Shown: positions 1 to 12,689, counted from the stretch's first letter. The stretch: 64,000 nt of DNA from Apostichopus japonicus (GCF_037975245.1 NC_092577.1:21326898-21390897); one strand, 5' to 3'. Numbers and translations: made by a program. Notes: generated from the letters alone by a model not told the origin.

Positions 1-520
1 CGAATTTCTTCTTTTAATTAAAATATCATGGCTCCAACATTTATGTTTTGTAGGCTAGGCTGTATAATAATACTGGTTCAACCAAATGTATTCGATTAAT
101 TAAAGTTGGGTAGGCATATAGCCTAGGCCCATATGGCCTATGGGTTTACATATAGGCTTGTACTGCTAGGCCTAGCCTACATTACTTGTACTGTATCATC
201 GAAAATGGTTAGGCTACACTTCTAGCCTAATTTCTTTCTAACTGGTGACTACAAATTATGGCACAAGAATATAAAATGAAATTGTGTTGTAGTTTGGTGA
301 AACTGAGGCTATAGGGGGGGGGGGCTATATATCGGTCGGCCTAAGCTATTTATTGACTTTATTAACCCAAACAATTTGCCACATCTTAGAGAGGCCCAAT
401 TTGTAATTGAAGTTGTGTATATATAGGCCAGGCCTAAACTGGAAGAACGGTATAAGTTTAGGAACTTTCTTTTAAAGGTGCCGTATGCTAGCCTGTGTAA
501 TTATATACTGTCCTTCATGT
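1..520. other. Intergenic, TAGGCC-rich non-coding
   Basis: No gene is visible. The stretch is AT-rich with many short blocks built on TAGGCC, GGCCTA and TAGCCTA, plus a G tract near 314-324. The same motif family reappears at about 22.4-24.1, 45.9-46.0 and 53.5 kb. Confidence 0.5.
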
Positions 521-529
521 TTTCATCAG

Positions 530-700
530 GACAAGAAGATATGGAGAGACAGATGCGACAGATTGAGCCGGCTCCATCAAGCTGTTCGGATTCACCGAAA
601 GGTCGAGGCCATCGGACGGTGAAGAGGAAACAGCTGCCAGACGATTTTACGTGCGACATTAGAGAAGAGGAACCACGAGAGTGGTGTGATTGTTTAGGCA
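530..700 (+). CDS. Possible host exon, function unknown
   Basis: A pyrimidine-rich tract ending in TTTTCATCAG lies just before 530, and the following frame is open for about 55 codons. The peptide is charged and contains a basic patch (HRTVKRKQ, near 618-641) followed by acidic residues, as in nuclear linker regions. No consensus GT donor is obvious downstream, and the open frame then runs into a low-complexity C and A tract. I do not recognise the protein. It could belong to the same gene as the exon at 964, but this cannot be shown from the sequence. Confidence 0.25.
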
Positions 701-963
701 AGAGTAGTCACCCACTTATCCGTCCCCGGCCCCCCCTCCCCCCAAAAAAAAAGAATAAGAAAAGAGAAGTTTCTTATAGTAATTACAAGTAGGAGGAAAT
801 TACCAAATATTGCAACTTCCCAATCACACAATCCTGGCTTTAAGTTTGGTCCAGTCCGTTGGACCCTTTCTTTTTAAACGTTCCCCAAAAAGATCAACTT
901 AAGATTTGCATTCCAGAGTCAAAGTAACTGCACTCAACAACAGTACCCCAGCAATAATGTAAC

Positions 964-1261
964 ATGGCTAGTAACAGTGTTATCAATGAATTATTTTCAC
1001 AGAAAAATGTCAACCCCCCCAAAAAGGCCAAGTCTGCAGCAGGTAAGGACATCATAGAGCCTCTCCTGAGTCAACGTGGCAGCTGCCAAGATGAAGACTC
1101 AGCACATTCCGATCATCATGATGGGAGTGATGATGTAGAGTCCAAGGTAGAGTTTTTGAGGAGGCAAAACCAAATTTTTAAGGACGGATTTGATGAGTCT
1201 GAGAAGAAGGTGGAAGCTGCCCAAAACAAAGTTGAAGACTGGGAAAGACCCATTTTGAAAG
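964..1261 (+). CDS. Possible first coding exon of an unknown coiled-coil protein
   Basis: The ATG at 964 has a good context (AACATGG) with an in-frame TAA just upstream at 955. The frame stays open for 99 codons and meets a strong donor, AAAG|GTATGT, at 1261/1262. The product starts with a Ser/Asn/Lys-rich segment, has an acidic His/Asp stretch around residues 45-58, then a heptad-like charged helix (residues about 58-95) with many Lys, Glu and Gln that could form a coiled coil. I do not recognise a family. The next exon was not found. A truncated LINE begins about 240 bp downstream, so any intron here has been invaded. Confidence 0.35.
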
Positions 1262-1500
1262 GTATGTGTTTCTGTGGAAATATGTATCTTGTGCTAACTT
1301 CTATATTGAGCTCATGTAGGTTAACTGGACTCATGTCAGTGAAAGTGTGTTTCAATTACTGTTCTTGGTTTGCACAATTAATAATAATATACAGGTTACA
1401 TTCCCAACATCTGTCTGTGGATGGAAACTCTGATTTAATATTGCATATAATGCATGACCTCTCATAGGCTAATGGCTTCATATACTTTCTCTCTAGCAGG

Positions 1501-2227
1501 TACCAAACCCTGGCCGAGTGTAAAGGGGATATCGTATGTAACTCGTGTGGGAAAACGGGCCATCTCGCTCGTTTATGCCCAGACCGCTCATACGCCGCGA
1601 GAGTGGCTACGGGCGTGGTTGAAGCGGTCCCCGTCCCGGCCTTTCACACCCTACACCTGATGCTCCTCTCATCGCCCCAGTGTCCGACACTAGCGGCCCG
1701 TGGAGGTTTTCAACTCCCTTTCGTGTTCCACCTCGTCCCAGGAGGAAGTTGCCGCTCCGGCCGAGACTGCCAGCCTGCCCACTGACGCGGGCGGAGCAGG
1801 ACAAAACGGCGGAGATGGTATTAGCGGAGTGGCATGCGGAGCAGGATGCCGCTTCGCAAGTACTGGTTCACCGGTAGCTACGCCCGCTATCGGTGACACT
1901 AGTCGGGCCTCGAGTCAACCGGCCCAAGAGACATTAAGTGGCCCCGATTCGGACTCGCCAATGGAGGACTGTACTTCCGCCTTAGTAGTTGTGACTAAGG
2001 AGTCCTCCGATTGGTTTGATGAGACAAAACACGCCACTGATCTCATTGACTCGAGCGGCCCTTCCACCATGCCCGCAGTCGCTTCCACTATACCGGACAC
2101 GATGGTCGTTAGTGGACCTCCTGTTCCTTGTGACGAGGAGCTAAGAGGTCTGGTAGGTCGTAGGAAAAGGGGAAACACCGCTAAGGGCCTGAAAAGAGCC
2201 GTATTGGGAAAACATCGCAAATTATGA
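1501..2227 (+). pseudogene. LINE ORF1 C-terminal remnant with CCHC knuckle
   Basis: ORF1 proteins of this LINE type bind element RNA as nucleocapsid-like proteins. What remains is one CCHC knuckle at about 1540-1582 (CX2CX4HX4C, read CNSCGKTGHLARLC), followed by a Pro/Ser/Thr-rich and acidic tail. A frameshift lies between about 1625 and 1700, because the knuckle frame and the tail frame differ. The stop of the tail overlaps the ORF2 start as ATGA at 2224-2227, consistent with stop-restart translation of ORF2. The RRM-like N-terminus and the first two knuckles seen in the intact copy are missing. Confidence 0.7.
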
Positions 2228-5200
2228 CACCAGACACCTTATCCTTCGTCACCCTTAATGTGAATGGGATGAGGGGTACCCCCAAAAGGCGGCGGATTTT
2301 ACAGTTCTGCAAGTTGGTCCAAGTGGATGTGGTCCTTTTGCAGGAGACCCACATATCTTGTGAGAGTGATGTTCATCTTTGGTCCTTGGAGTGGGGAGGA
2401 GGTCTTTATGCCTCCTTGGATCAGGGGCATCTTGCGGCACTAATTTTGGTGTCCCAAAACTTTTTCATTATGTGGGAAAAGTGGAGGAAGACCATGAAGG
2501 TCGGGTGGTGTGCATACACTTAAGGCTCACGCGGGGTGAGTTGGTGGTGTGTAATGTGTATGCCCCCAACCGGCCAGCATGTAGGAAAGATTTTTTCACG
2601 GTCTTGCCATCCTTTGTACCGGGCAGGGCAAATTGTATCCTTGGGGGGGGGGACTTCAATTGCGTCCCTCACTCTGCTTTAGATAGACGTTCGAGGTAAG
2701 AGTCCCCTAATTGTACCACCGGCATGATTGAGCTAGGCTTGTTTGTCAAGCACCGAGATCTTGTGAATGTTTGGATCTCCCAAAATCCCCAGGTGGTTGC
2801 TTGTACGTGGCATAAACCAGAAGGATCAGTTTCATCCAGACTCGACAGGTTTTATGCCCCGCGCAAGTTTCCTCGATCTCGGTGCTCGATTATTTCATGT
2901 CCTTTATCTGATCATGACGCAGTTGTTTTGCGCTTGCAACTGCCGGAGTCCTTTCATGTGGAGAAGGGACTTTGGCGGCTGAAGACGGAAATTGTTAAAG
3001 AGCAAAACTTCAAGGAGCAATTCGTCGAGAAGTACAGAGGATGGTAGTCCCTCAAGCCTGCTTTTCCCAATGCGTTAGTCTGGTGGGACGAGGTCAAGTC
3101 CCTCATCAAGCAGTTCGCAATCAGGTATTGTGTTGAGAGAGCTCATCAACGGAGATTCAAGTTCCATTCCTTGTGCGATAGAGCAAGGGATGGTTCTTCA
3201 TCGTCTGATCTGCATGCACTTTGAGTCTTTCTCGATGAGAAACTGCACGGAGCCCGAGTGCGTGCCAGAATCCACTTTGTTGAGGCGGTCGAGAAGCCTA
3301 CTATTCGTTTTTACCGGGACGACACCAAGTCTGTGGTTGACCGCAGAATAAGGGCAGTGTGTCATCCTGCTGTTAGCGAGGATCTCCAGGACTTGTTGTC
3401 TGGTATAGACAAGCCCCCCCCCCCTTGAGAGTAAAAATGATAGCTTGGGCTCGAATCTCTCCGTTGGTGAGCTCTGGACAGCGGCAGCAGCGATGAAGAA
3501 GGGAAAGTCCCCCGGTCCCGATGTCCTCCCGGAAGAGTTCTATAGGACCTTCTGGGAGGTCCTCGGTGGGGACTTGAGAGATGTGTTCGCTACCGCTTTC
3601 CAGTTAAATTACATGAGCCAAACACAGCGGGTTGGAAATATTGTTCTCCTCCCAAAGTCGGGAGACCCTTTGGACCTTAGAAATAGGCGTCCAATAACGC
3701 TGTTAAATGTGGACTACAAAATCCTGGCCAAAGCATTAGGAAATCGCTTATCGGACGTCATGCCGGATATTGTAGGTCCTCTCCAGACTTGTGCTGTGCA
3801 AAGCAAGTGTATTCAACATAACCTCTGGTTGATGAGAGACTTGATCGAGTTTGTAAAAGTTCGTGATTTGCCATGTGCACTGGTCTCATTGGACCAGGAA
3901 AAGGCCTTTGACATGGTAGATCACGACTTCCTGTTCAGAACCTTACAGTCCTTCAGATTGAAGTCCGTGTACATTCGTTGGGTCTCGTTACTATACAAGG
4001 ACGTCACGAGCATTGTCACTGTTAACGGATTAACTTCTGGTCCCTTCCCGGTTCGAAGGGGGAGTCCGTCAGGGTTGTCCCCTCTCCCCGTTATTGTATG
4101 TTCTCTTCAGCGAAACGCTCAGTACCTCGCTGGACAGATGCTTGGGATTTCGACCCTTCAACGTACCGGGTGGGACTAGAGTTAAATGCGTGCAGTATGC
4201 CGATGACGTCACTTGTATTGTGTCGGACCTCGCCTCCTTCAAGCCTTTATCGAAAGTTTTGACCACCTTCCAAGAGGCTACTGGTGCCAGACTGAAGAAG
4301 ACCAAAGGGCTGCGTTTAGGAGGTTGGCGCGGCCAATGCCTCCCGTTCGATGCTACTTGATCAGATGTCATGATCAAGGTAAATGGCATCTGGCTAGGTT
4401 ATGGTGCCCCGGAGGCCACCACTTGGGCCGAGAAGGCTGATCAGGTGGAGGCAAGGCTCGACACATTCAGTCACAGGTGGCTCTCCCTCCCTGGGAAGGT
4501 TACAGTTGTTAATAGGTTTATTGTTCCTCTTCTTTGGTATCCTGGTACGGTGATCGCCGCACCGGATCATGCCTTGGTGCGACTGGCGAGGATCATTTTT
4601 TTAATTTCATTTGGGGAAAGCGCAAACCAAACCTTGTCAAAAGGACCGTTCTGTATAAGACCCCCTTGAGCGGTGGGCTTGGTTTGGTCCACCTACCATC
4701 TAAACTGCGCTTTCTCCTCTTGAAAGGTGTTTTTGTTGCTTTGGAAAATTCTTCGTTTCCCTTTGCTTTTTGTGTAAGGTACTGGGGGTGGGTTTCTTTT
4801 TAGCCACCACTGGCCCGGATCCTTTTCCAAAGGCGACACGCCCTTCTGGGGTCTATACTCAGATTGGTGACTCTCTTCGTATAATCAAAGAAGAGGGTGG
4901 GCCACATGTTCTGCTGAACGTGGCCCCCTATATACCCACCATTGTTTCGTTCAATGCTCGCGCCTGTGTGCCCGTCGGTTTGCCGGACCGCCATCAAGGG
5001 GTCCTCATCACTAAGCATATTCGCCTAGTCAGGTGGCGATTAGGTGATGGGATTTGTCCCCCTGTGGGCTGTAAAGCCATCGAGACTATGCAACACCTTT
5101 TGCTGGAGTGTCCCTTTGTCCGGTTGGTGTGGGATAGGTTTCACGCCTTCGTTATTGGTTGCACACAGTGGGCCATTAGTAGTGATTTTGTTTTGTATGG

Positions 5201-5470
5201 TTGTTGCCCCCTGTGTGCCCAACCTGGGTTAGGGATCTACTGTTGTTGTTTGCCGCTGTCATCAGGAGACACATCTGGAACAGCAGATGCCGCCTAGTTT
5301 TCGATGGGAACGTCTGGAGGGCAGAGGATGTTGTCGTGCCAAGTGACATCGGGTTGCGCATGGAGGCGGACCATGCACGGCTTCCCGACACTGCCTTTCG
5401 CAGACGCTGGCGCAAGCCTGTCGTGTACTATCGGGACGGCGTTCCCCGGATGAAATTTGGAGTGAGTTAG
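2224..5470 (+). pseudogene. LINE ORF2 (endonuclease + reverse transcriptase), broken
   Basis: The endonuclease starts with LNVNGMRG near 2254 and shows QETH (about 2341), VYAPNRP (about 2558), GDFNCVP (about 2651) and SDHDAVV (about 2910). The reverse transcriptase shows PGPDVLPEEFY (about 3513), LLPKSGDPLDLRN (about 3646), VSLDQEKAFDMVD (about 3883) and QYADDVTCIV (about 4195), the catalytic YADD box. A C-terminal region ends at 5470 with a stop. The coding sequence is split over several frames and cannot give a full enzyme. The block around 'RPITLLNVDYKILAKAL' is typical of the Tx1 clade in the L1 group. Confidence 0.8.
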
Positions 5471-5748
5471 TTGGTAGGTGTGGGGGTTGTGTGGTCGTTA
5501 TATAATATATACGTTTTTATTTTTACTGTTTGTGGTTTGGGGTTGGCTTTTTGGGGCCGGTTTGTAGTGTTGTTTGCTTTGCTTCTGTTGGCCTTTGGGT
5601 CCGTGTCTTTTTCGCGTCACGTTAAACGCTGCGTTAGTAAGAGATTGATGGGTTTCAGTTGTTGTTTTACAGACTTGGATTGTTTTTGTTTCTGTTGACC
5701 TTTGGTCCGTGTCCGTTTTCTTAGCACGTTAAAAGCACGCTTACTGTA

Positions 5749-7320
5749 AGATACAGATACGTCCAATAGTGAACAGTATTGTGTCTGGCTAACCGTAATT
5801 ATGATAGTATGCATATAGCAGACACAGTTGTCAACAAATTTGTTGTTATTGAACTTGTTACTGTCTTGCTAGTGACTAATATACATGATTTAAAAAAAAA
5901 AGGAACGTAATGGTTTTATAGTAGGTGGAATGCTGGAATGAACGATTAAAAGTAAATGGTTCATTCCATTAATTGAGGTTGAAATTACTGATATTTTATG
6001 TGCATATAATTAACTAATACATAACTCAAATATAGACCGACAATTAATGGAACATTTGATAAGAATTCCCAAGATTTAAGCCGATTTTTCTACCTGGCAA
6101 TTTCGTCTTGGAGGTTCCTGTGATGTATTTTCTGAAAAATTTCATCACCCTGTCATAGCTCTTTTCCCATATGGTATCATTCTTTACTGAAAGAAATAAC
6201 CATCATATGACATCAAATAATAGCAGGTACTCGGGTAGCTAACTCACAGTGAAAACTTACAAAAAACAGAAACTATTGTGCACTGACGTACAGGTGACCC
6301 TTCATACAGTCTATACTCTCCTGCACTTCCATGAACAGGCATCTCTTCACACGGAAGCAATTTCAACAAGAGCTGCAATGCAGCTGTATCTCCATCTATA
6401 TTATTTCCACCGATGTAAAATGGTATTGAAACATTTCTTGAGAAATAAAAGGTGATCCGTCTCCAGTGTCTCGCCTGGTTGAGCTGTCAGTGGGTTTTTT
6501 CATCGGTACCCATGCAAATCACCAGTTCCAGAGCAAATGAGCCTATATATAGAGGGTATATATAGAATAATCAACGCTCTGAGTTTATTACAAGCGAAGC
6601 CAGAGTGCATCCAGCGATAGCATTAAGCACAGAGCGTTGATTATTCGTTAGATAACCTCACGTTAAGACCAATCAAATTTGAGGATTCTATTGAAGCATG
6701 AATGAATGTCTAGTAAAATGACCTCCCCATTTTGCAGCAAGAAATGTTGGCTAAAGGTACCAAGTTTCATGTTGATCCAACAATGTCTAGTAATTTGACC
6801 TCAAATTTTCAACACATTAACATGTACAGAAATGACAGTCGTAATTGTTTGTTTTATAGGCTCGTTTAATTTCAACACTATTGTAGAAATGGCTGATAGA
6901 ACTATAAACATAAAAATAAAGAACAACAAATGATGTGAAAGGAATATAAAAAGAAACTTAAAAAACAATGTCATAGTCTGTCTAAAGACTAAATGGCAGG
7001 AATGTGTTGGATATTACATGGTGGCAAGGTGATATAAATTTTGTACTTGAAATACAGGTGACTTTTGGAGCACACATGATAAATAAGTACTATTTTGGGG
7101 GAAAGAATCGGTTGAGAAGACTGGAAGTAGAAAATGATATGTTGTGAAGGTAAAAGCCCCCCTCCGGTTTGTTCTCTCTGAATAAATATCATGCACAGCC
7201 GACACTGATTGTGGACCTATCCACCAAATATGGAGTTTCACCATAGCTGTGCTTCATGTGGAAAAATAAATTAGAACCTTTGTTATTACTGGATTACTGG
7301 AACAATAAATAAAAAAAATT
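5749..7320. other. Non-coding stretch, no gene seen
   Basis: AT-rich sequence without a convincing open frame; the longest frames lack any recognisable motif. Its one notable structure is the inverted repeat at 6565-6646. Confidence 0.5.
6565..6646. repeat. Perfect 17-bp inverted repeat (hairpin)
   Basis: GAATAATCAACGCTCTG at 6565-6581 is the exact reverse complement of 6630-6646, with a 48-base spacer. It could be a tiny foldback element or a structured RNA. No target duplication is obvious. Confidence 0.75.
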
Positions 7321-7679
7321 ATTTTATTTATTTGAACTTTATTTGAGGGTAGCTCGTTGAGCAATAGCTAATCTTCCACGAGGCCCTCTGATAAGACATA
7401 TAATAATATAAAAAGTATGAACATTTAAGAAGTCATAAATACATTAATAATGCTTAATAAAATAGTTTGAAAAAAAAAGAGTTTTGTAAAAAGACATAAT
7501 AAAAAAATAGTTTTTTAAATAGACATATAATAATATAAAAAGTATGAAGATTTAAGAAGTAGTAAATACATTAATAATGCTTAATAACATTTTTTGTTTT
7601 TTTAAACAAATATTTAAAAAAAAACCAGTACAGAGAAAAGAAAATTCAGAAATTGGGTGAAAATAAAAGAGAGGTAGGC

Positions 7680-10600
7680 CTAAACAATATCAGATACTAG
7701 GCGTTTAAAATGGTTAAGATTTCTTGCTGATTTTACTCTTTCATCTAGTTTGTTGCAGTCTTTTGCAGCAATGCAGGAAAAACGGTGGTAATAAAAATTA
7801 CTGTGTCCGCCTGTAATGTGCAGGTTACGTGCAGTAGAGGATCTTAAATTATGATTATGAATGTTCGTAACTGGTTCAAACATCTCGTTCATGTACTTCG
7901 GTCCTTGATCATTAATTGACTTGAAAACCATGGTTAATCTTCTATACATAACGTGTCTGTCAAAAGTCTTCCATCCCAGCCTGGCAAATAAATCACTTGA
8001 ACAATCTTCATATGTAGCATTTAAAATAATGCGTGCAGCACTTTTCTGTAATTTAATAATTCTATTGGTATTATGGGCAGTGGTAGTTCTCCAAACTAGA
8101 CAGCATTAGTCAAGTATTGGAAGAATGTATCCATTATAATAAAGTATGCACGTGGGAATGTCTAAATACTGTTTAATCCTTCGTAACAGAGCTAATCTTG
8201 TACTAATAGTACTACATATGTAATCAATCTGAGCTTGCCATGTCAGGTGAGCATCAATTCTGACTCTTAAAGTTTCTCTGTATCAGAATTCTGTAATACG
8301 ATATCATTCATCTTGCCAGAAATATTTCTTTGTCCTCGTAGATTATCATAGCGTTGTCTGGAACATATTAACATTGATTTGGTTTTATTAGTATTGATTG
8401 CCATTTTATTATTCTTCCACCAATTGGAAACATTTTTAGCATCAAAATTCAACTTGCTTTGAAGAGATTCAACATTGGAGCTTGAAATGTGGAAAGTAGT
8501 ATCATCTGCATACATGTCGGCTTTGCAGTGAGTTAAACATAAACATAAACTAAGATTGACCCTTGTGGAACGCCATTACTAATATTCATACATGAGGACG
8601 CAGTCCCTTTCATGACGACATACTGACTTCTGTTCATTAAGTACGACTTAAACCATCCAATAGTAGGCACTTGAAAAGTGGTATAATTTCAACTTTTTTA
8701 TCAGAATATCATGATTTACTAAATCAACCGCTTTTCTGAGGTCCAATAGAACAGCCCCAGTCAGTTCTCCTTTATCAATTGCTTCCATCCATAAATCCAT
8801 GACATGTAATAGAGCAGTTTCGCATGAGTGCTTCGATCTGAAGCCAGATTGCGCGTTTTCTAATAAATCAAATTGCTTTAAGAAACTAGTAAGAGCAATA
8901 TGAACATGTTTTTCCAAAATTTTGGACAAAACAGGGAGAATAGAAATTACTCTTGAAAATGGGTATTACCTCTGCGACTTTCCATCTAGATGGAAATGTA
9001 TTTGTCCTAATACTTATGTTTATAATACGAGTAATACTTGCATATATATGGGGGCCGCTCATTTTTAAAACTTTAGCACTCAGTTCATCAACTCCTGTTG
9101 CTTTGGAGGCATCAACAGTAGTTAAATATTTAAATACAAAATTTTCAGATATACATGGAATTTCGAATGTTTCATCTGGAGGAATTTTAGGACAGATATG
9201 TCTTTCAATAGACGAACTATGAAAGTTTGAATTAGTTGTGTCAGTGTAGCTTCTTGCTACTGAAGTGAAGTACGAATTAAACATTTCTACTATATTAGCA
9301 TTTCCAGTAATGTTCTTATCGTCAACTGTAAGTATACTGGGCCTACGTTGTTGGTGTCATGGTTCCTTGATTGAACATTTTTTTTAAATCTTCCACATCT
9401 CCTTTGTGTTACCATTCTTTGAAATGACCTTCTTGAAATAATTTTGCTTTGCAGATCGTATAAGACATGTTACCTTGTTGCGCCAGAATCGATATAAGTC
9501 AGGTTCTTTTCAAACTTCTCTCCCAGTTGGAAAGGGTTTCATCAGGAGAGCTTGTCCTATCAAAGCTACGAAGATCATTAAAGAACAAGAGCCCAAGGGC
9601 ACTGTGGTTCCTTGCTTGGGGTATATGACAATACACATAATATTATCTAGCAAGATTGGGCTCAAATAGTCCAAGTAATTGTGGTCCTACATGTTCCCAT
9701 AAAGTAACCAACTCTATAGCCAACACTTTTGTGATCACAAAATGTGATCAGATTTTTTATCAAAAGGCACTTTTGAGATCTAAATATGGCGTCGAAAATG
9801 TAAGAAATATAAGAGACCTACAAGCGTGTCAACAGATATGACAACATTGGTGACCTCAGATGACATGACCTTTAAGTTTAAAAATGTTCCACCACCCCAT
9901 TCACAACTTGTCCCAAAATATCAACCATGTCACACCTTGGCATTGAGATTTAATTGCATTAAATGTCAAAAAATTAACTTTCAACTTGTATACATAACTT
10001 CACACACAAAGGTCACCCGAAGGTCAACCAATTGACATTTTTGATCGGTGAGACCTAAATAGAGCATGACTGTAAAAATTCAAACATTTTTTCTTTGCCC
10101 ATTTTCTCCCCCCAAAATACTACTTTTTTAACATTAGCTGACCTTTGGTGACGTTGGATCACATGACCATTACGTTGGAAACTATTCCCCTATACCATTT
10201 GCAACTACTCCAAAAATATCAAGCTTGTCACACCTTGGAACTGGGAGTTATTGCATTAAATGTCTGAAAATTAACTTTGACCTCATATAACTTCGCACAT
10301 GAAGGTCACACGGGGTCAACCCATTGACATTTATGATGAGAAGGTACCTTTAACATCTGAAAATAGCATCGAAACTGTAAAATTCCACAAAACACGAAAA
10401 GGTCACCAGAGGTCAAATTGAGGTCAAGGGTCACCCAGATGCGGGTCGACAATTGGATTACATTGAAGCAACTCCCAACCTTAACGGACAATTTGTTTTC
10501 AAGTTATCGCAAAAATACTAGTTTTTTATCATAAATTGACCTTTAGTGACCTCGGATCACATGACCGTTAAGTTTGCAAATATTCCCCTATACCATTTGC

Positions 10601-12689
10601 AACTTGTCTCAATATATCAACTGTGTAACACCTTGGTACTGGGAGTTATTACACTAAATGTCTGAAAATTAACTTTGACCTCATATAACTTAACATACAA
10701 AGGTCACCTTGGGTCAACTTATTGACATTTTTGATTGATGAGACCTAAATTAGAGCATCAAACTATACAAATTCAAACATTTTTTTCTTTGCCCATTTGC
10801 TATCCCCAAAATACTAGTTTTTTAACATTAATTGACCTTTGGTGACCTCGTATCACATGACCGTTAGGTTTGAAAATATTCCCCTATACCATTTGCAACT
10901 TGTCCGAAAATATGAACCATGTCACACCTTGGAACTGGGAGTTGTTGCATTATATGTCTGAAAATTAACTTTGACCTCGTATAACTTCGCACACGAAGGT
11001 CACACGGGTGTCAACCAATTGACATTTTTGATCGGAAGGTACCTTTGATATCCAAATCTAGCATCGCAACCAAACATTTTCTTTTTTGCTCGTTTCCTCC
11101 CAAAATAAGCACATTTTTTCTAATGTGACCTTTGACCTTTTGACCTAGGTTTCAGATGTAGTTTAATCTCCTGATTCCAAAAAACAAAACGACAAGTCTG
11201 TACAACCATCCTAACTCCGACCGAAAAACTTTTACCCCATATAACTTCGCACACGGGGTCAACCTGATGACATTTATGATCAGAAGGTACCTTTGACATC
11301 TGAAAATAGCATCAAAACTGTAAAAATCCCCAAAAACATGTAAAGGTCACCAGAGGTCAAATTGAGGTCAAGGGTCACCCAGATGCGGGTCAACAATTGG
11401 ATAACATTGAAGCAACTCCCAACCCTAACGGACATTTCGTTCTCAAGTTATTGCAAAAATACTAGTTTTTTATCATTAATTGACCTTTGGTGACCTCGGA
11501 TCACATGACCGTTAAGTTTGAAAATGTTCCCCTAACCAGTTCACAACTTGTCCTAAAATATCAATCTTGTCGCACATTGGCACTGGGAGTTATTGCAGTT
11601 TTAATATTTTCGGTTTTTGGACCATAACTGACCTTTGGTGACCTTTGTGGGCACCAGAAACAATGGGGCACACCTTCTCCATATGGCGGATCTATAGTCC
11701 AAGTTTGGCCTCAATCCAACATTCCCTTATTGAGATAGAGCATACCCAAGCAAGTGTCACAGACACACACACACACATACACACACGCCAACCTGACTGC
11801 ATAGGTTCCTTTTGCTAAAGCAAGGAACCAAAAAGGATGTATTTATATTATCAATTGATCTGTATACAACAGATTTATGAGAATTTGGAATGGTCTGCCT
11901 TGTCATAAGATTGTTTTTCCAATTGAAATATACTGGAAAATGATCACTCAATCGAATATTTGGAACATCTATATCACAAATATGATTTTCATTAGTTGCA
12001 TAGATATGATCAATTATGGAGGCGGTGTGCTCCGTCACCCTAGTTGGCATATTTACTAATTGTTTAAAGTTAAAATGACTAATTATCTCATTCCAACACG
12101 AAGGTATATTAGCGTGTAGATAATCAATATTAAAATCACCGATCATTATTATCTCCATGCATGAGCTATATGCCTTGCTAATCATTTCATGACAATGACC
12201 ATACCATATAACCCTGGAATTTGGTGGACGGTAAACAGCACATACTAAAATATTTTTGGTAAATGGTAAGACAAGCTCAATCCATATGGCTTCAATATAA
12301 TCACATTCTAACTCATTTCTCCTATTAAATGGAATGTTTTCATTGATATAAATAGCAATACCCCCACCAGCTTTATTTAATATATCTCTACGGATAGTAT
12401 TATATAGAGGAACAGTGATTTCCAGATTTTGATAAGTATCATTTAAAAATGTTTCGCAGCATCCAAATATATCAACATACCTTCCATTTCTGTTTATAAG
12501 TGTGGGGATTTGATCTAGTTTAGGATGAAGGTGTTGGATGTTTATAAATCCGAATTGGATACCCTTAGTTATAGTTACATATTTACCTTCTTTACTCTGG
12601 GGTTGTATTGTATTAGTTGGGAGATCTTGACTTACATCACTCATGAGTGGGTCCTCATACGGCAAAATAAAATGGTCACATTTGTCCAA
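7680..12689 (-). pseudogene. CR1/L2 LINE ORF2: endonuclease + reverse transcriptase, interrupted
   Basis: Endonuclease segment 12689-11836 keeps CCETFLND, GGGIAIYI, AVYRPPNS, IGDFNIDY and LSDHFPVYF, which cover the expected catalytic Glu, Tyr, Asp/Asn and His positions. Reverse transcriptase segments lie at 9284-8886 (region leading to FPSRWKVAEVIPIFKS), 8929-8648 (SKILEKHVH, SGFRSKHSCETAL, VLLDLRKAVDLVNHD) and 8515-8267 (MYADDTTFH, the catalytic YADD box). A C-terminal tail lies at 7949-7680. The pieces are in different frames. The two sides of the RepA insertion read toward each other (..INTS / FFNDL..), showing where the ORF was cut. Confidence 0.8.
9586..11830 (+). mobile_element. RepA copy 1: unclassified repeat inserted in CR1 ORF2
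   Basis: Starts CAAGAGCCCAAGGGC and ends after a (CA)n tract with GGTTCCTT...AAGGAACC, a terminal hairpin. The same start occurs at 48971. GGTTCCTTGCTT near the left end recurs inverted at the right end, a possible short terminal inverted repeat. The inside is made of degenerate repeated blocks beginning TGACCTTTGGTGACC at about 10139, 10551, 10842 and 11481. It has no coding capacity. The flanking A-rich sequence (AAAGAA and AAAAAGG) could be a degraded target duplication. I cannot assign it to a known class. Confidence 0.75.

Larger units (their letters stand above)
1500..5748 (+). mobile_element. Tx1/L1-type LINE, 5'-truncated and decayed
   Basis: Reads as ORF1 C-terminus with one CCHC knuckle, then an apurinic-type endonuclease and reverse transcriptase ORF2, then a 3' UTR ending in AGCACGTTAAAAGCAC. 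Aligned by eye with the intact copy at 55.9-60.8 kb, the sequence starts at the end of the second zinc knuckle, so it is 5'-truncated, the usual result of incomplete target-primed reverse transcription. Several frameshifts and stops show it is old. A 216-bp 5'-truncated tail of the same subfamily sits at 54.1 kb. It is related to, but distinct from, the minus-strand copies at the right edge. Confidence 0.85.
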
